Assembly: GCF_022489025.1 (NCBI RefSeq)
Contig: NZ_JAKVTG010000008.1
Location: 1-64,000 of the forward strand
Reading direction: 5' to 3'
Origin: Planococcus halocryophilus
GTDB lineage: Bacteria > Bacillota > Bacilli > Bacillales_A > Planococcaceae
DNA: 64,000 bases
Within the stretch, counting starts at the first letter, position 1. Every line of letters starts with the position of its first letter. The position numbers were made by a program, and so were the translations under genes. Below the pieces are notes generated by a model. The model searched no databases. It saw only the letters and a program-made list of their open reading frames with translations, and had not been told where the DNA came from. Shown one piece after another: positions 42,633-52,545 of this stretch.

Positions 42633-42845
42633 ATTAAAATGTGATTAATCATATTTGTGGAATGTTAACGGGTATACAGTAAGTATATAGCTGTGATTTG
42701 CACTTTTCATTATTACCGTAACATGGAAATGCGGTCGTTGATTAGGGATCGAAATGGGTAAGATTGGTAACATTGACTTTACACTGTTTGCAAGGATTGT
42801 AGTAGCCATAAGATATTAAGGCCTCCCAAAAAACTTCCTGTTTTT

Positions 42846-42874
42846 TTGATAATAATACCATTTATGTATATTTT
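42846..42874 (+). promoter_or_regulatory. Possible promoter of the SLH gene pair
   Basis: TTGATA, 17 bases, TATTTT, about 50 bases before the ATG at 42927. AAAGGATG provides the ribosome site. Confidence 0.45.
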
Positions 42875-42926
42875 ATTGTTATAGTGGAGTTGCACATAAA
42901 TTTAAGCGACGAAAGGATGAAACACG

Positions 42927-44012
42927 ATGAAGAAGTTTTTATTTTTAACTAGCGGTGTTTTAGCTTTTAGTTTATTGGGATCACCAGCTCTAGCTGCTTC
43001 CGATTTACCTGAAAATCACCGTTTTTATGATGAGATCGACTATCTTGTCGGAAAAAAAGTCATTTCTGGATACGAGGATGGTACGATGCAACCGGATCGC
43101 GTTGTCACGCGTGCGGAAGCAGCTATCATGATTGGCAAATTGAAAGGTCTAGATGGCACGCAAAGAGCGACAAATTTCTCTGATGTCGGTAAATCAAGTA
43201 AAGCAAGCGGATATATCGCTTCTGCTCAAAAAGCTGGATATTTAAGCGGCTATCCTGATGGCACTTTCCATCCAGATGCGACGATTACACGTGGCGATAT
43301 GGCAATTGTGTTAGCAAATGTTTTCACAACGCCACTTTCTCTGAATAGTGGTTTTAAAGATATTTCACCAAACATGAAAGCATACGCTTCAATTAGTGAA
43401 ATTGTTGCTTATAACATTGCAGCTGGTTATCCTGATCGGACGTATCGCCCGTTAACTGATGTCACTCGCGGTCAATTTTCAGCCTTTTTAGCGCGTGGTT
43501 TAGAGCCTTTCTTTAAGAACGATACCCATATGAAAAACTCATATTTACGAGATAAAACAAAAACGTATTCTTACAAATCGGCAAACGGTGAGCAATGGAT
43601 CAACTATTTCACCAATAACTCGCAATTGAATGATGAGCCACTTGGCTTTGTTTGGGCAACTAAAGCAAGTAATGGAACCGTATCCTTTTTTACAGAATAC
43701 GAAACTTACGATTCCTATGACGTCTGCTACCCTTTTTCTGAATGTATAACTGACTTAGTTTACCCAATCCAAAAAGGAAAAGTCTTTAATATCGACAATC
43801 CTTTTGCTCCGGAAAGTACAATTACAGGTGTGAATGTTTCTGTAAAAACAGCTTATAAAACGTTCACAAATGCTGTAGAAGTGACGATTCCATACAATGA
43901 AACAAAAGATCGAGACACGGGCTATAAATATTACATGGTCGAAGGCTTTGGCACAGTTAAAGCACTTAAGCTCGATGGCACGGTTGTTTCAGAATTGGTT
44001 AAAGTAGAATAG
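42927..44012 (+). CDS. Secreted protein with three SLH domains
   Basis: 361 residues: a signal peptide (LFLTSGVLAFSLLGSPALAA, cleavage after ALAA), then three SLH repeats (~24-200) with the motifs GYEDGTMQPDRVVTRAEAA, GYPDGTFHPDATITRGDMA and GYPDRTYRPLTDVTRGQFS. A unique C-terminal domain of about 150 residues, rich in Tyr/Thr and beta strands, ends at KVE. SLH domains bind pyruvylated secondary wall polymer, so the protein should coat the cell surface. The C-terminal domain has two close cysteines (DVCYPFSECI) that may form a disulfide. The domain's role is unknown. A paralogue follows directly. Confidence 0.9.
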   Translation: MKKFLFLTSGVLAFSLLGSPALAASDLPENHRFYDEIDYLVGKKVISGYEDGTMQPDRVVTRAEAAIMIGKLKGLDGTQRATNFSDVGKSSKASGYIASAQKAGYLSGYPDGTFHPDATITRGDMAIVLANVFTTPLSLNSGFKDISPNMKAYASISEIVAYNIAAGYPDRTYRPLTDVTRGQFSAFLARGLEPFFKNDTHMKNSYLRDKTKTYSYKSANGEQWINYFTNNSQLNDEPLGFVWATKASNGTVSFFTEYETYDSYDVCYPFSECITDLVYPIQKGKVFNIDNPFAPESTITGVNVSVKTAYKTFTNAVEVTIPYNETKDRDTGYKYYMVEGFGTVKALKLDGTVVSELVKVE

Positions 44013-44061
44013 TGATAGTTTTATTGAATATAAAATTTGAATAACGAGAGGAAGAAACCGT

Positions 44062-45138
44062 TTGAAAAATCCTTTGATACTAACCAGTACTTTATTAGCT
44101 CTTAGTTTATTGGCATCACCAGCATTAGCTGCTTCTGATTTACCTGAAAATCATCGTTTTTATGATGAAATCGATTATCTTGTCGGGAAAAAAGTTATTT
44201 CTGGATACGAGGATGGCACGATGCAACCGGATCGTGTAGTCACGCGTGCTGAAGCGGCTATCATGATTGGTAAATTGAAAGGTCTAGATGGCACGCAAAG
44301 AACTACTAAGTTTTCTGATGTAAGCAAATCAAGTAAAGCGAGCGGGTATATCGCTTCTGCTCAAAAAGCGGGATATTTGAGTGGCTATCCGGATGATACT
44401 TTCCATCCAGATGATGCAATTACACGTGGTGACATGGCGATTGTGTTATCGAATGTATTTACAACCCCTTTCTCATCTGAGATTGGTTTTACTGATATTT
44501 CTCGAAACATGAAAGCATTCGAGCCGATTAACAAAATGGTGAATTATAACATTGCTGCTGGTTATCCCGATCGAACGTATCGTCCATTAACTGATGTCAC
44601 TCGTGGACAGTTTTCAGCCTTTTTAGCACGCGGCCTCGAGCCTGTGTTCCAAAACGACACGCATATGGAAAACTCCTATTTGCGAGACAAAACCAAGGAA
44701 TATTCTTATAAATATTCAGATGGTAGTGTGTCAACTGAGCGCTATGCAGATGGCGGCAAAGTAGCTGGGTACCCAATTGGTTTCTCATGGGAAAGTGGCA
44801 CTGACAAAAAATCATATCACTCTGAAAATGAAACATACGATCAATATTACATCGCCTATCCTTATTCAGAAGTTTTAACTAAATTGCCATTCCCAGTTGA
44901 AAAAGGGAAAAAGTTTAACGTTGATAATCCTTTTGCACCTGAAAGTAAAATCACAGGCGTTAACGTAACAATTAAAACAGCATATAAAACATTCACAAAT
45001 GCAGTTGAAATTACTGTTGAAAATGACCTTTCTCCTAACGACACTGGCTACAAGTATTATATGGTTGAAGGATTTGGTCGTGTTAAAACAGTTGCGCTTG
45101 ATGGCACTGTAAACATCGAATTGGTAAATGTTGAGTAA
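44062..45138 (+). CDS. Secreted SLH-domain protein, tandem paralogue
   Basis: 358 residues starting at TTG behind GAGG. It has the same plan as the upstream gene: signal peptide ending in ALAA, three SLH repeats and the same type of C-terminal domain. The first two SLH repeats are almost identical to the neighbour's, while the C-terminal domains are clearly diverged (the cysteine pair is replaced: YYIAYPYSEVLTKL). The 49-base gap holds no terminator, so the two are likely co-transcribed. The pair arose by tandem duplication, and the domains differ in how much they have changed. Confidence 0.9.
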   Translation: MKNPLILTSTLLALSLLASPALAASDLPENHRFYDEIDYLVGKKVISGYEDGTMQPDRVVTRAEAAIMIGKLKGLDGTQRTTKFSDVSKSSKASGYIASAQKAGYLSGYPDDTFHPDDAITRGDMAIVLSNVFTTPFSSEIGFTDISRNMKAFEPINKMVNYNIAAGYPDRTYRPLTDVTRGQFSAFLARGLEPVFQNDTHMENSYLRDKTKEYSYKYSDGSVSTERYADGGKVAGYPIGFSWESGTDKKSYHSENETYDQYYIAYPYSEVLTKLPFPVEKGKKFNVDNPFAPESKITGVNVTIKTAYKTFTNAVEITVENDLSPNDTGYKYYMVEGFGRVKTVALDGTVNIELVNVE

Positions 45139-45161
45139 TGAGTTTTAGATATATTTGATAG

Positions 45162-45195
45162 AAAAATCCGGAAGCTATGCAGCTTCCGGATTTTT
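45162..45195. terminator. Bidirectional terminator between convergent genes
   Basis: AAAAATCCGGAAGCT and AGCTTCCGGATTTTT form a perfect 15-bp stem with loop ATGC, between the SLH pair (plus) and the S8 protease (minus). Confidence 0.92.
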
Positions 45196-45199
45196 CTGT

Positions 45200-48100
45200 T
45201 TACTTCTTATTCGGTTTGTCAGTTTTTCCTGGCTTGTCGGGTTTCCCTGCTTTTTTTGTGATGGTAAATGTTTTTTCGGTTACATGTCCAGCAAGATCAA
45301 CAACTTTGAGTTTGATTTCGTTTTCTCCCTCATTTGGTACTGGTACCGTTGTCGTAATGTTTTTGCTGAAGTTTTTCAATTCATATGGTGCTGTTAATTT
45401 TTGCGAGAAAATCTTACTGTCGTAGAAATAAGCATGAATTTCATCAAAATTGTCTTTGACGTTGAACGTGATTTCCACTTCACCTTGATCAGCTTTAACT
45501 TTTTTCGGTACGTCTACTAATGTAATCACCGCTGGCTTTGTATCTACTAAAACTTGACGGCGGATTTCCATTTCGTTGCCGAATTCGTCGATTGCTTTAA
45601 CTTTTACGTAGTTAGAACCATCTGCCAATGTTAAGCTGTGGCTAAAGTTTTTGCCATCAAATTCTTTTGCTGGTTCGCCATTGATTGTTACTGAAGCAAT
45701 TTTTGAATCGTCTTCTACTTTTCCACTTACCGCTACTTCTTTTGTTTTATGAACCGATAACACATCAGGTGAATCAATATAAACAACTGGTTTTACCGTT
45801 TCAGGTGTTGAGGCTAATAAATCAAGCTCTTTTTTGTTGCCGGCAGTGTCATAAAATACGGCCGTTAGCTTGTCACCTTCTTTTACTTCTGTTGCTACTG
45901 CATAGCTCAACACATTAGGAGCTAATGATTCGTCTGCAGGAGTTGAGTCATCTTCAGTTAATTCTTTGCCATTTAAGAAAACTTCCCAACGATCTGCGCC
46001 TGCTCCTTCTGGGTTATCTGTGAAGCTTGCAACTTCTACAAGTTTTGCTGTTTTGTTAAAGCTTGCTTTTGCTGTTGGTGCAACTGTATCGACTTTTACT
46101 GGGAATGTAATAGACTGCCACTGGGCATTTTCATAATCAATTACAGCGCTCAATTGAATTTGATAGTCACCATCTGCAACAGCTTTTTCGAGAACTTTTC
46201 CATCCCATGCATTTTCTTTGTTGAAATTATACGCTTCATCTGCTGAGTAATTTTTCACTAATTCTTTATCAGTTTGGATGGTACGTAAAGTTTTACCCGC
46301 AGCATCCAACACTTTCACTTCAAATTCTTTTGCATTTCTCAACAATGAATAAACTGGAATTACTTGGTCCATTATGCCATCTCCATTAGGAGAAAATGCA
46401 AATCGTTCGGGTACGTAATTTGGTTGATGTGTGCCTCCTGTAATTGTGTTGCCTTTTTCATCTGCTAAGAATGTCATTCCGTAATAAGTTGAATCATTCC
46501 ATGCAACATAATCGAAAATATTAGCATCGTCCCACCCGCCATTAAAGCCGAAGTACGGTATGACCAATTCTGGATTTCCGGTTACTTCTTCATTAGCATC
46601 TGTTAATGTTAAGAAACCATCTACGAAAAATCCATTTGTAAATGCTTGATGTGCTGCATCCGTTTCTAAAGCACTAACATCTACTGCTACTGTAATTTCT
46701 TTGCTACCATTTGCCGGAACTGTTACCGATTCTGGTACATCAATTATTACTTGATCTGTGACAACATTTGAACCTACGATGTTTGGAGCAGTTACTTGAA
46801 CTCCGCTCGCTGTGATCGCTTTATCCGTTTGGACATTTACAGCTACATTATAATTTGCTGCTTGGTCAGAGAAGTTTTGTGCTGTTACTGTAAATGTGAA
46901 TTTACTATCTGTAATTTCTTTCAATGCTACTTTTGATTCGCCTGTAGCTTTGTTTGTTGCTACGACATCTGTCGATAAGGCATCATGCAATTGCATTAAA
47001 CCTGCACCTTGACGACGTGGTGAAACAAATTCGCCTGGAGTCAACTGGACTGGATTGGCTGTATTCATCATTAAGTTTTTAGCAAATTGAACGCGTTCTT
47101 TGCCAGTTAAGCCTAATTCATTAATACGTTGGAAGATTAATGCCGTACCACCTGAGACATGTGGTGCTGCCATTGATGTTCCGCTCATTAACCCATACTC
47201 ATCATTATTTAATGTTGAGAAAATATTGCCACCTGGTGCCGTGATTTCAGGTTTGAAATCTAAGTTTGGTGTTGGGCCCCAAGACGTAAAATCACTCATT
47301 TTCCCAGCTGTCGGGCTTTGCGTTTCAACGTACTGTCCATCAAACTTAATTGTCACTTTTTTGCCAGCATCAATCAATGTCTTCATTGCCACGCCATCTG
47401 CTTGGAGGGCTGACATATATGGAATTTGAATCGCTGGGTCCGATGCCATATTGATGGTTCCTGTTGTGTTGTTGTAAACAATTACACCTGCTGCTCCTGC
47501 CGCTTGTGCATTTAGTCCTTTTTCTACAAACGAAATACTACCGCGTGAGATAAGAGCAAATTTCCCTGTAAAGTCTTTTCCTTCAAAATCAGTTGTTGTT
47601 CCAAATCCAGCGCTTGCCACTTCATAAGAAGCTGCAGGTAAATCACGCGGATCTTTGTCGTTAGCTAATAAGTACATTGCTCGTCCAGCATCTGCTCCGT
47701 CTGCTTGATAAGCGAAACTCATCGCTGTGATAAAATCATTTTCAAAAGATGCTACGCCAAACGAATCAAACGAAACACTCGGTGATCCCGTTAAGCCGTA
47801 ATCCTGGTTTTCCGCATAAGGATAGAAATAACCCGAACCTAACATATCTGAGTTTCCTGCTGAAATCGAAACTAAAATCCCACTATTCGTTGCGCGTTCA
47901 ACTGCTTGTTGTTCTGGGTTTTGAGAATCTACAAATCCAGATACAGAACCTAAAGACATATTGATAACGTCTGCGCCCAATTTGATAGAATCATCAATTG
48001 CTTTAATGTAAATATCACCATAAGTTGATGGATATAAAGGATCGTTACCAAACACTTTTAACGCTAATAACTGCGCTTCTGGTGCCACCCCTTTAATGCC

Positions 48101-48946
48101 GCCATTTTCTTCGTCGCCATTTGCACCTACAGTACCTGCTACATGCATACCATGCATTGAAGCTTCAGGTCCAAGGTCTAAAATTTCTTTGTTTCCGTCC
48201 ATGTAGTTATAGCCAAATGGCACTTTCGGTGTGAAATATTGACCACCTTCGATTGAACCATCGTTAAGCAATACGCCGACTTCATCTTTTGTAATTTCTC
48301 CCGAAGTATCATCACTTAGCACCATGTCTTTATGGCTTGGATCGATTCCTGTATCAATAACGCCGACTACCATACCTTCACCTTTATACTTGTAATCAGT
48401 CCAAACTTGTTGAGCTTGCACAAGTTCTTTTGAATATTTCATTTCTGGTTTAATCTCTGGACGCTTGTATTCAGTTGATTCGTAAACTGCTTTTACACCA
48501 ATTTGGGATGCAATTTCATTTACTTTTCCAGCTTCAACTTGAGCTGAGAAACCATTAAAAACCGTTGTGAAATTCTCTAAATATGTAATCTCTGGTGCGA
48601 GCTTTGTAATAGTTGATTGAACTGAATCTTGTTCTAAACTAACTGCTGCTTCTAATGTTTCTTTTTGTTTCTTAGGTAAATCTTTGTAAAGTACCCCTTT
48701 ACGTGTTGCATTTTCAATCGCTGGTTCGCTTTCAAGTTCTACAATAATCCGAACTTCTTTTTTCGGATCTTTCGGATTTTTAAGCGTTTCTGGAATTTTT
48801 ACTGTTGGTTTTTTCAACTGCACCTCTTGTTTTGCTTCACCTTTTTTATTTGGTGCTGCCGAAACACTTGTTATGCCTGTTGAAACTGAACCAAAGGCTA
48901 GTAAAAATACCAATGCCATCAATAAAATTGAACGTATCTTTCCCAA
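45200..48946 (-). CDS. Giant secreted S8 (subtilisin-like, Vpr-type) serine protease
   Basis: 1248 residues. Signal peptide (1-31), I9-type propeptide (~60-165), then the S8 domain with the catalytic triad D198 (VIDTGIDPSHKD), H265 (SMHGMHVAGT) and S591 (SGTSMAAPHVSG). A PA domain insert lies at ~415-545, a C5a-peptidase/Fn3-like domain at ~655-820, further Ig-like modules follow, and the tail is Lys/Pro-rich (GKPDKPGKTDKPNKK). There is no LPXTG or SLH, so it is presumably released or held by charge. The TTG start has GGGGGAG close upstream. A paralogue encoded at 61-64 kb shares the whole plan. Substrates unknown. Confidence 0.93.
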   Translation of the reverse strand: MGKIRSILLMALVFLLAFGSVSTGITSVSAAPNKKGEAKQEVQLKKPTVKIPETLKNPKDPKKEVRIIVELESEPAIENATRKGVLYKDLPKKQKETLEAAVSLEQDSVQSTITKLAPEITYLENFTTVFNGFSAQVEAGKVNEIASQIGVKAVYESTEYKRPEIKPEMKYSKELVQAQQVWTDYKYKGEGMVVGVIDTGIDPSHKDMVLSDDTSGEITKDEVGVLLNDGSIEGGQYFTPKVPFGYNYMDGNKEILDLGPEASMHGMHVAGTVGANGDEENGGIKGVAPEAQLLALKVFGNDPLYPSTYGDIYIKAIDDSIKLGADVINMSLGSVSGFVDSQNPEQQAVERATNSGILVSISAGNSDMLGSGYFYPYAENQDYGLTGSPSVSFDSFGVASFENDFITAMSFAYQADGADAGRAMYLLANDKDPRDLPAASYEVASAGFGTTTDFEGKDFTGKFALISRGSISFVEKGLNAQAAGAAGVIVYNNTTGTINMASDPAIQIPYMSALQADGVAMKTLIDAGKKVTIKFDGQYVETQSPTAGKMSDFTSWGPTPNLDFKPEITAPGGNIFSTLNNDEYGLMSGTSMAAPHVSGGTALIFQRINELGLTGKERVQFAKNLMMNTANPVQLTPGEFVSPRRQGAGLMQLHDALSTDVVATNKATGESKVALKEITDSKFTFTVTAQNFSDQAANYNVAVNVQTDKAITASGVQVTAPNIVGSNVVTDQVIIDVPESVTVPANGSKEITVAVDVSALETDAAHQAFTNGFFVDGFLTLTDANEEVTGNPELVIPYFGFNGGWDDANIFDYVAWNDSTYYGMTFLADEKGNTITGGTHQPNYVPERFAFSPNGDGIMDQVIPVYSLLRNAKEFEVKVLDAAGKTLRTIQTDKELVKNYSADEAYNFNKENAWDGKVLEKAVADGDYQIQLSAVIDYENAQWQSITFPVKVDTVAPTAKASFNKTAKLVEVASFTDNPEGAGADRWEVFLNGKELTEDDSTPADESLAPNVLSYAVATEVKEGDKLTAVFYDTAGNKKELDLLASTPETVKPVVYIDSPDVLSVHKTKEVAVSGKVEDDSKIASVTINGEPAKEFDGKNFSHSLTLADGSNYVKVKAIDEFGNEMEIRRQVLVDTKPAVITLVDVPKKVKADQGEVEITFNVKDNFDEIHAYFYDSKIFSQKLTAPYELKNFSKNITTTVPVPNEGENEIKLKVVDLAGHVTEKTFTITKKAGKPDKPGKTDKPNKK

Positions 48947-49104
48947 ACTTTCTCCCCCTCAAAATATAATAGAATTTTCAAACTAAAGACAGTTTAAATT
49001 TACCATATTTCAACACTCTTGCCATTAAACTTATGATAGTTTTTCGTTACATTTACATTACAATTATTACAACTTATTACATGTAATGATGTATTCGGTC
49101 ATCG

Positions 49105-49136
49105 AAAAAAGCCATACCATATTGGTAGGCTTTTTT
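49105..49136. terminator. Terminator of the SLH-anchored protease gene
   Basis: AAAAAAGCC and GGCTTTTTT pair around an inner TACCA/TGGTA stem. It sits about 28 bases past the stop of the minus-strand protease gene. Confidence 0.85.
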
Positions 49137-49163
49137 GATTGTATATGAATTTATCGCTTGTAC

Positions 49164-51074
49164 TTACATATTAGCAAGCCGGTAAATAAAAATTGCTAAC
49201 TGACCTCGCGTGACATTTTGACTGACTCCAAACTTTGTTGTAGTTAAGCCATTTGTGATATTATTCGCTGCCAAAGCATTTACCGAGTCTTCATAGCGTT
49301 CTGAGACATCAGTGAATGGCAATTTCTCCTCATTTGGTTGTAGCTTATACCCATTTTTTAAAATTAACGCAATTTCGCCTCGTGTAATTTTTTGTGTAGC
49401 ACCAAAGCTTGTTTTCGTTTTCCCATTAATATAGCCTGCATGTTTTAATGCATTTACCGCGGAAACTGCTCTTGCTGGCACGTCGGTAAATTCAGAAGCT
49501 GGAGCTGTTTCCATATCCAATTTGAGTTCTTTCGCTAGCCAAATCGCTGCGTCAACTCTTAAAATTGGGCTTTGAATACCAAATTTCGTCGTAGTTTCAC
49601 CATTTGTGATTTCATTTCTTACTAAATAGTCTATTGCTGGAAAATACTCTTTTGGTACATCTGTGAACATATCCGCTGTTTGCGGGACTGTTACTTTGAT
49701 AGAAATCGTTTTACTCCCTAAACTCGCAGTAATCGTTGTATTTCCAATTGACTTTGGAACTACTTTTCCTTTTACGACTGTAGCGACTGCTGGATTCGCA
49801 GAAAGCCATTTTGCCGTTTCCGTAGCGCTGATTACTTCACCTTTAGTGTAGCTCGCGGTCAGTTCAAGTTGAACTGATTTGTCAATTGCACTCGTTATCG
49901 ATGTTTTATTCAAACTTAGTTTAACTAATGGATTGTTTACTTCAGAAATTCTCGGTGCTTTGTAGGAAGAGATCTGGATCAAGCCATTACCATAGCGGAT
50001 ATCTTTGCCTACTTCCCCTAAATCTTTTGCTTCTTCAGTCATGATTGCCCGTAATTCTTTGTTTGTTAATTCTGGATACGCCTGTTTCATCAAAGCCAAT
50101 TGACCTGCGACATACGGCGTAGCCATAGATGTACCTGAAGACAATCCATAGCCATTATTTAATACAGTACTGTATACTTCGACTCCAGGAGCCATAACTT
50201 CAACAGTTGAACCAGTAGAAGAGAATTCTGCACGGAGCGATTTTTGTCCCAATGCACCAACTGCAATCACTGTAGAATAACGAGCCGGGTATTCAACATT
50301 GTCAGCTGTTCCATTAATATCCCCAACATTCCCCGCCGCTGCAACTATTAATAATCCATGTGCATAAGCTCGGTCAAAAACCTCTTTAAAAGCTGTGGAG
50401 TTTTGTGGCGACCCTCCACTCAAGTTGATAATATCCATACCATTTGTGATTGCCCATTCGACACCTTCAATCAAATCAGATAAATAGGCATTTCCTTCGT
50501 TATCAAAGGCTTTCACAGCGTACAGTTGTGCATCGTAAGCCACACCTTTTATGCCGATGCCATTGTTGCGTGCTCCGATAATGCCGGCGACATGTGTACC
50601 ATGTCCTTGGTCATCTTTATAGGATGTCGTATAGTCAACAGTCGATACTCCTCCTGCCACCACCAAATCATTATGTGTCGCAATCCCTGAATCGAGAACG
50701 GCGATTTTCACACCTTTTCCTGTAAAACCTGAATCCCACGCTAATGGTGCTTTTATTTGAGGGATTCCCCATCCTTCAGTTTGCGAACTAAGTGAAAATA
50801 TGATATCTTCTTCAATAAATCGTACAGTCGGATCCGCTAAAAGCTGTTGTGCTTCTGCTTCTGTCATGCTCGCAGAAACTACGGATATTTCGTCAAATGC
50901 TTCTACTTGAGAACCACCGAAATCTTCAGTCTTTTTAGCAATTGAGAAACCTTTTTGTTCTTCTTCATAAACAATAATCATGCGCTTTTCTTCATCTTCT
51001 TGTGCCATCGTTGTTAACTGGCCAAGTCCCAATGACAAGAGTATGGCGATTAATGTGCCGTATACTATTTTCAT
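49164..51074 (-). CDS. Cell-surface S8 serine protease with three SLH domains
   Basis: About 636 residues. Signal peptide, I9-like propeptide (~30-95), and subtilisin domain with D~128 (AVLDSGIATHND), H~159 (GHGTHVAG) and S~316 (SSGTSMATPYVAG). A BIG2-like Ig domain (~385-465; VQLELTASYTKGEV ... KVVPKSIGNTTITASL) and three SLH repeats (~470-636) complete it. It should be a processed protease tethered to wall polymer. ATG 51074 is preferred, with GGGGGG eight bases upstream; a GTG three codons earlier overlaps that site. It is much smaller than the Vpr-like neighbours and has no PA domain. Confidence 0.93.
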   Translation of the reverse strand: MKIVYGTLIAILLSLGLGQLTTMAQEDEEKRMIIVYEEEQKGFSIAKKTEDFGGSQVEAFDEISVVSASMTEAEAQQLLADPTVRFIEEDIIFSLSSQTEGWGIPQIKAPLAWDSGFTGKGVKIAVLDSGIATHNDLVVAGGVSTVDYTTSYKDDQGHGTHVAGIIGARNNGIGIKGVAYDAQLYAVKAFDNEGNAYLSDLIEGVEWAITNGMDIINLSGGSPQNSTAFKEVFDRAYAHGLLIVAAAGNVGDINGTADNVEYPARYSTVIAVGALGQKSLRAEFSSTGSTVEVMAPGVEVYSTVLNNGYGLSSGTSMATPYVAGQLALMKQAYPELTNKELRAIMTEEAKDLGEVGKDIRYGNGLIQISSYKAPRISEVNNPLVKLSLNKTSITSAIDKSVQLELTASYTKGEVISATETAKWLSANPAVATVVKGKVVPKSIGNTTITASLGSKTISIKVTVPQTADMFTDVPKEYFPAIDYLVRNEITNGETTTKFGIQSPILRVDAAIWLAKELKLDMETAPASEFTDVPARAVSAVNALKHAGYINGKTKTSFGATQKITRGEIALILKNGYKLQPNEEKLPFTDVSERYEDSVNALAANNITNGLTTTKFGVSQNVTRGQLAIFIYRLANM

Positions 51075-51262
51075 CAAAAACACCCCCCACTCGACTTCTC
51101 TTTGTTCATTTCAACTATTTTCAAAAAAACTTTCATACACAGTATCCAAAATTAGGTAAAAAGATGCTTTTTTTAGCTTTTAAGCCAATTTTATCAATTG
51201 TTTGATTACTTATATTGTACGCAATTCTGTGAAAGATAGAAAGGTCTATATTATATTTTTGC

Positions 51263-51306
51263 AAAAAGAAAACCAGCATTCACAACAGAATGCTGGTTTT
51301 CTTTTT
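51263..51306. terminator. Bidirectional-looking terminator beside the acyltransferase gene
   Basis: A perfect 19-bp stem (AAAAAGAAAACCAGCATTC and its complement) around ACAACA, overlapping the stop of the acyltransferase gene (51305). On the minus strand it ends in a T-run. Confidence 0.9.
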
Positions 51307-52330
51307 ATGGAACTAACCTGTTTATAATAGGTAGTTTTTGCATAACTAAAATGATACCAAATGAAATGCTGAAAATGAGGATCCACACAAGTGGCACACT
51401 AACAATCGGATTAAATGTAGTTTCATTGAGACCGAAAAATTTGTTTAAATAAATTTGGATAATCGGATGGATGATGTAAATACCAAATGTCGCAGTGCTG
51501 ATGCGTGTGATCCATGCGTTTGGTTTAATCTTGTTCGCCATATGTTGGAAGCCAATAAAGATGAATAAAGTGATTAGTAAATTATTCGGTCGGTAATGTT
51601 CATAGAAAAATTCATCGAATTCGCCTACCGGTTGAGCCATATTTAAATAATAGGTGCCCCATACCGTTAAGATATAACTAATCAGTGCGAGTGTGCCAAG
51701 TGTCGGCAAGTATTTTTTCGGCACGGGGTATAAAACGAGATATGCGCCGAGTAAAAAGTACCCGATATACGGTTCAAATAATCCTGCCGAAAAAGCGACT
51801 TCAAAATCGAAGAATTTTGGAAGGAACGGCAAAAAGCTTGAGAAAATAATCCAAAACACCAATAACGCTTGAAAAGTTTTCTTGTCCATGTGTTGCACGA
51901 GTAGTTTTAAAAATGGAGCCATGAGATAGAGGCCTGTAATGGTATAGAGAAACCATAGGTGGTAATAGATATCATCAGTTAAGAACTGAACGAAAATTTC
52001 ATAGGCAGTGTACGATTCTTCTAATTCGAATATGTTGTACAGGGTGTAGATGATGCTCCAGAAGATTAACGGAATGACTACTTTGGATAAACGCTTTTTG
52101 AGAAATATCAAAACGCTTTCTTCTTTGCCACGGGTTAGCAGCAATGCGCCACTTAGCATGAAAAATACAGGGACGCACCAGCGCAATCCTGCATCAAAGA
52201 TGTTGGCAAAATGCCAAATCCAGTCGTCAGTTGTGGTGTTGTTGATGATTTTTGATACTACATGAATGCCGACGACGACGAATATCGATATCGCCCGCAA
52301 CCAATCCATATAGTCGTATCTTCTGGTCAT
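51305..52330 (-). CDS. Acyltransferase-3 family membrane protein (OafA-like)
   Basis: 341 residues with about ten membrane helices. It begins YDYMDWLRAISIFVVVGIHV (the R and H of the family motif; the His is the likely catalytic residue), then FFMLSGALLL and YHLWFLYTITGLYLMAPFL. The family acetylates or otherwise acylates surface glycans, peptidoglycan or small molecules using acyl-CoA from the cytoplasm. It lacks the C-terminal SGNH domain of OafA. AAAGGAG precedes the ATG. It is monocistronic, and its target could be the capsule or a wall polymer. Confidence 0.9.
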   Translation of the reverse strand: MTRRYDYMDWLRAISIFVVVGIHVVSKIINNTTTDDWIWHFANIFDAGLRWCVPVFFMLSGALLLTRGKEESVLIFLKKRLSKVVIPLIFWSIIYTLYNIFELEESYTAYEIFVQFLTDDIYYHLWFLYTITGLYLMAPFLKLLVQHMDKKTFQALLVFWIIFSSFLPFLPKFFDFEVAFSAGLFEPYIGYFLLGAYLVLYPVPKKYLPTLGTLALISYILTVWGTYYLNMAQPVGEFDEFFYEHYRPNNLLITLFIFIGFQHMANKIKPNAWITRISTATFGIYIIHPIIQIYLNKFFGLNETTFNPIVSVPLVWILIFSISFGIILVMQKLPIINRLVP

Positions 52331-52545
52331 TATTGTGGCTCCTTTAAGTTGTCTTTTTAAAACGTAGACAGGCTTCTTCTAATCGTGCGGTGAGGAATAA
52401 TAGAATGATTGCTTTGTGTTTTTTGTTTTTATCAGTAAAATAATTCGCATTATTATAGAAGAAAGATTTTATATTTTCTTTTATTCGCTTTCTTATTTTA
52501 GCTTGTTAATGCGATTAGAGCCACTACAATTTGATTGCAATTGTG

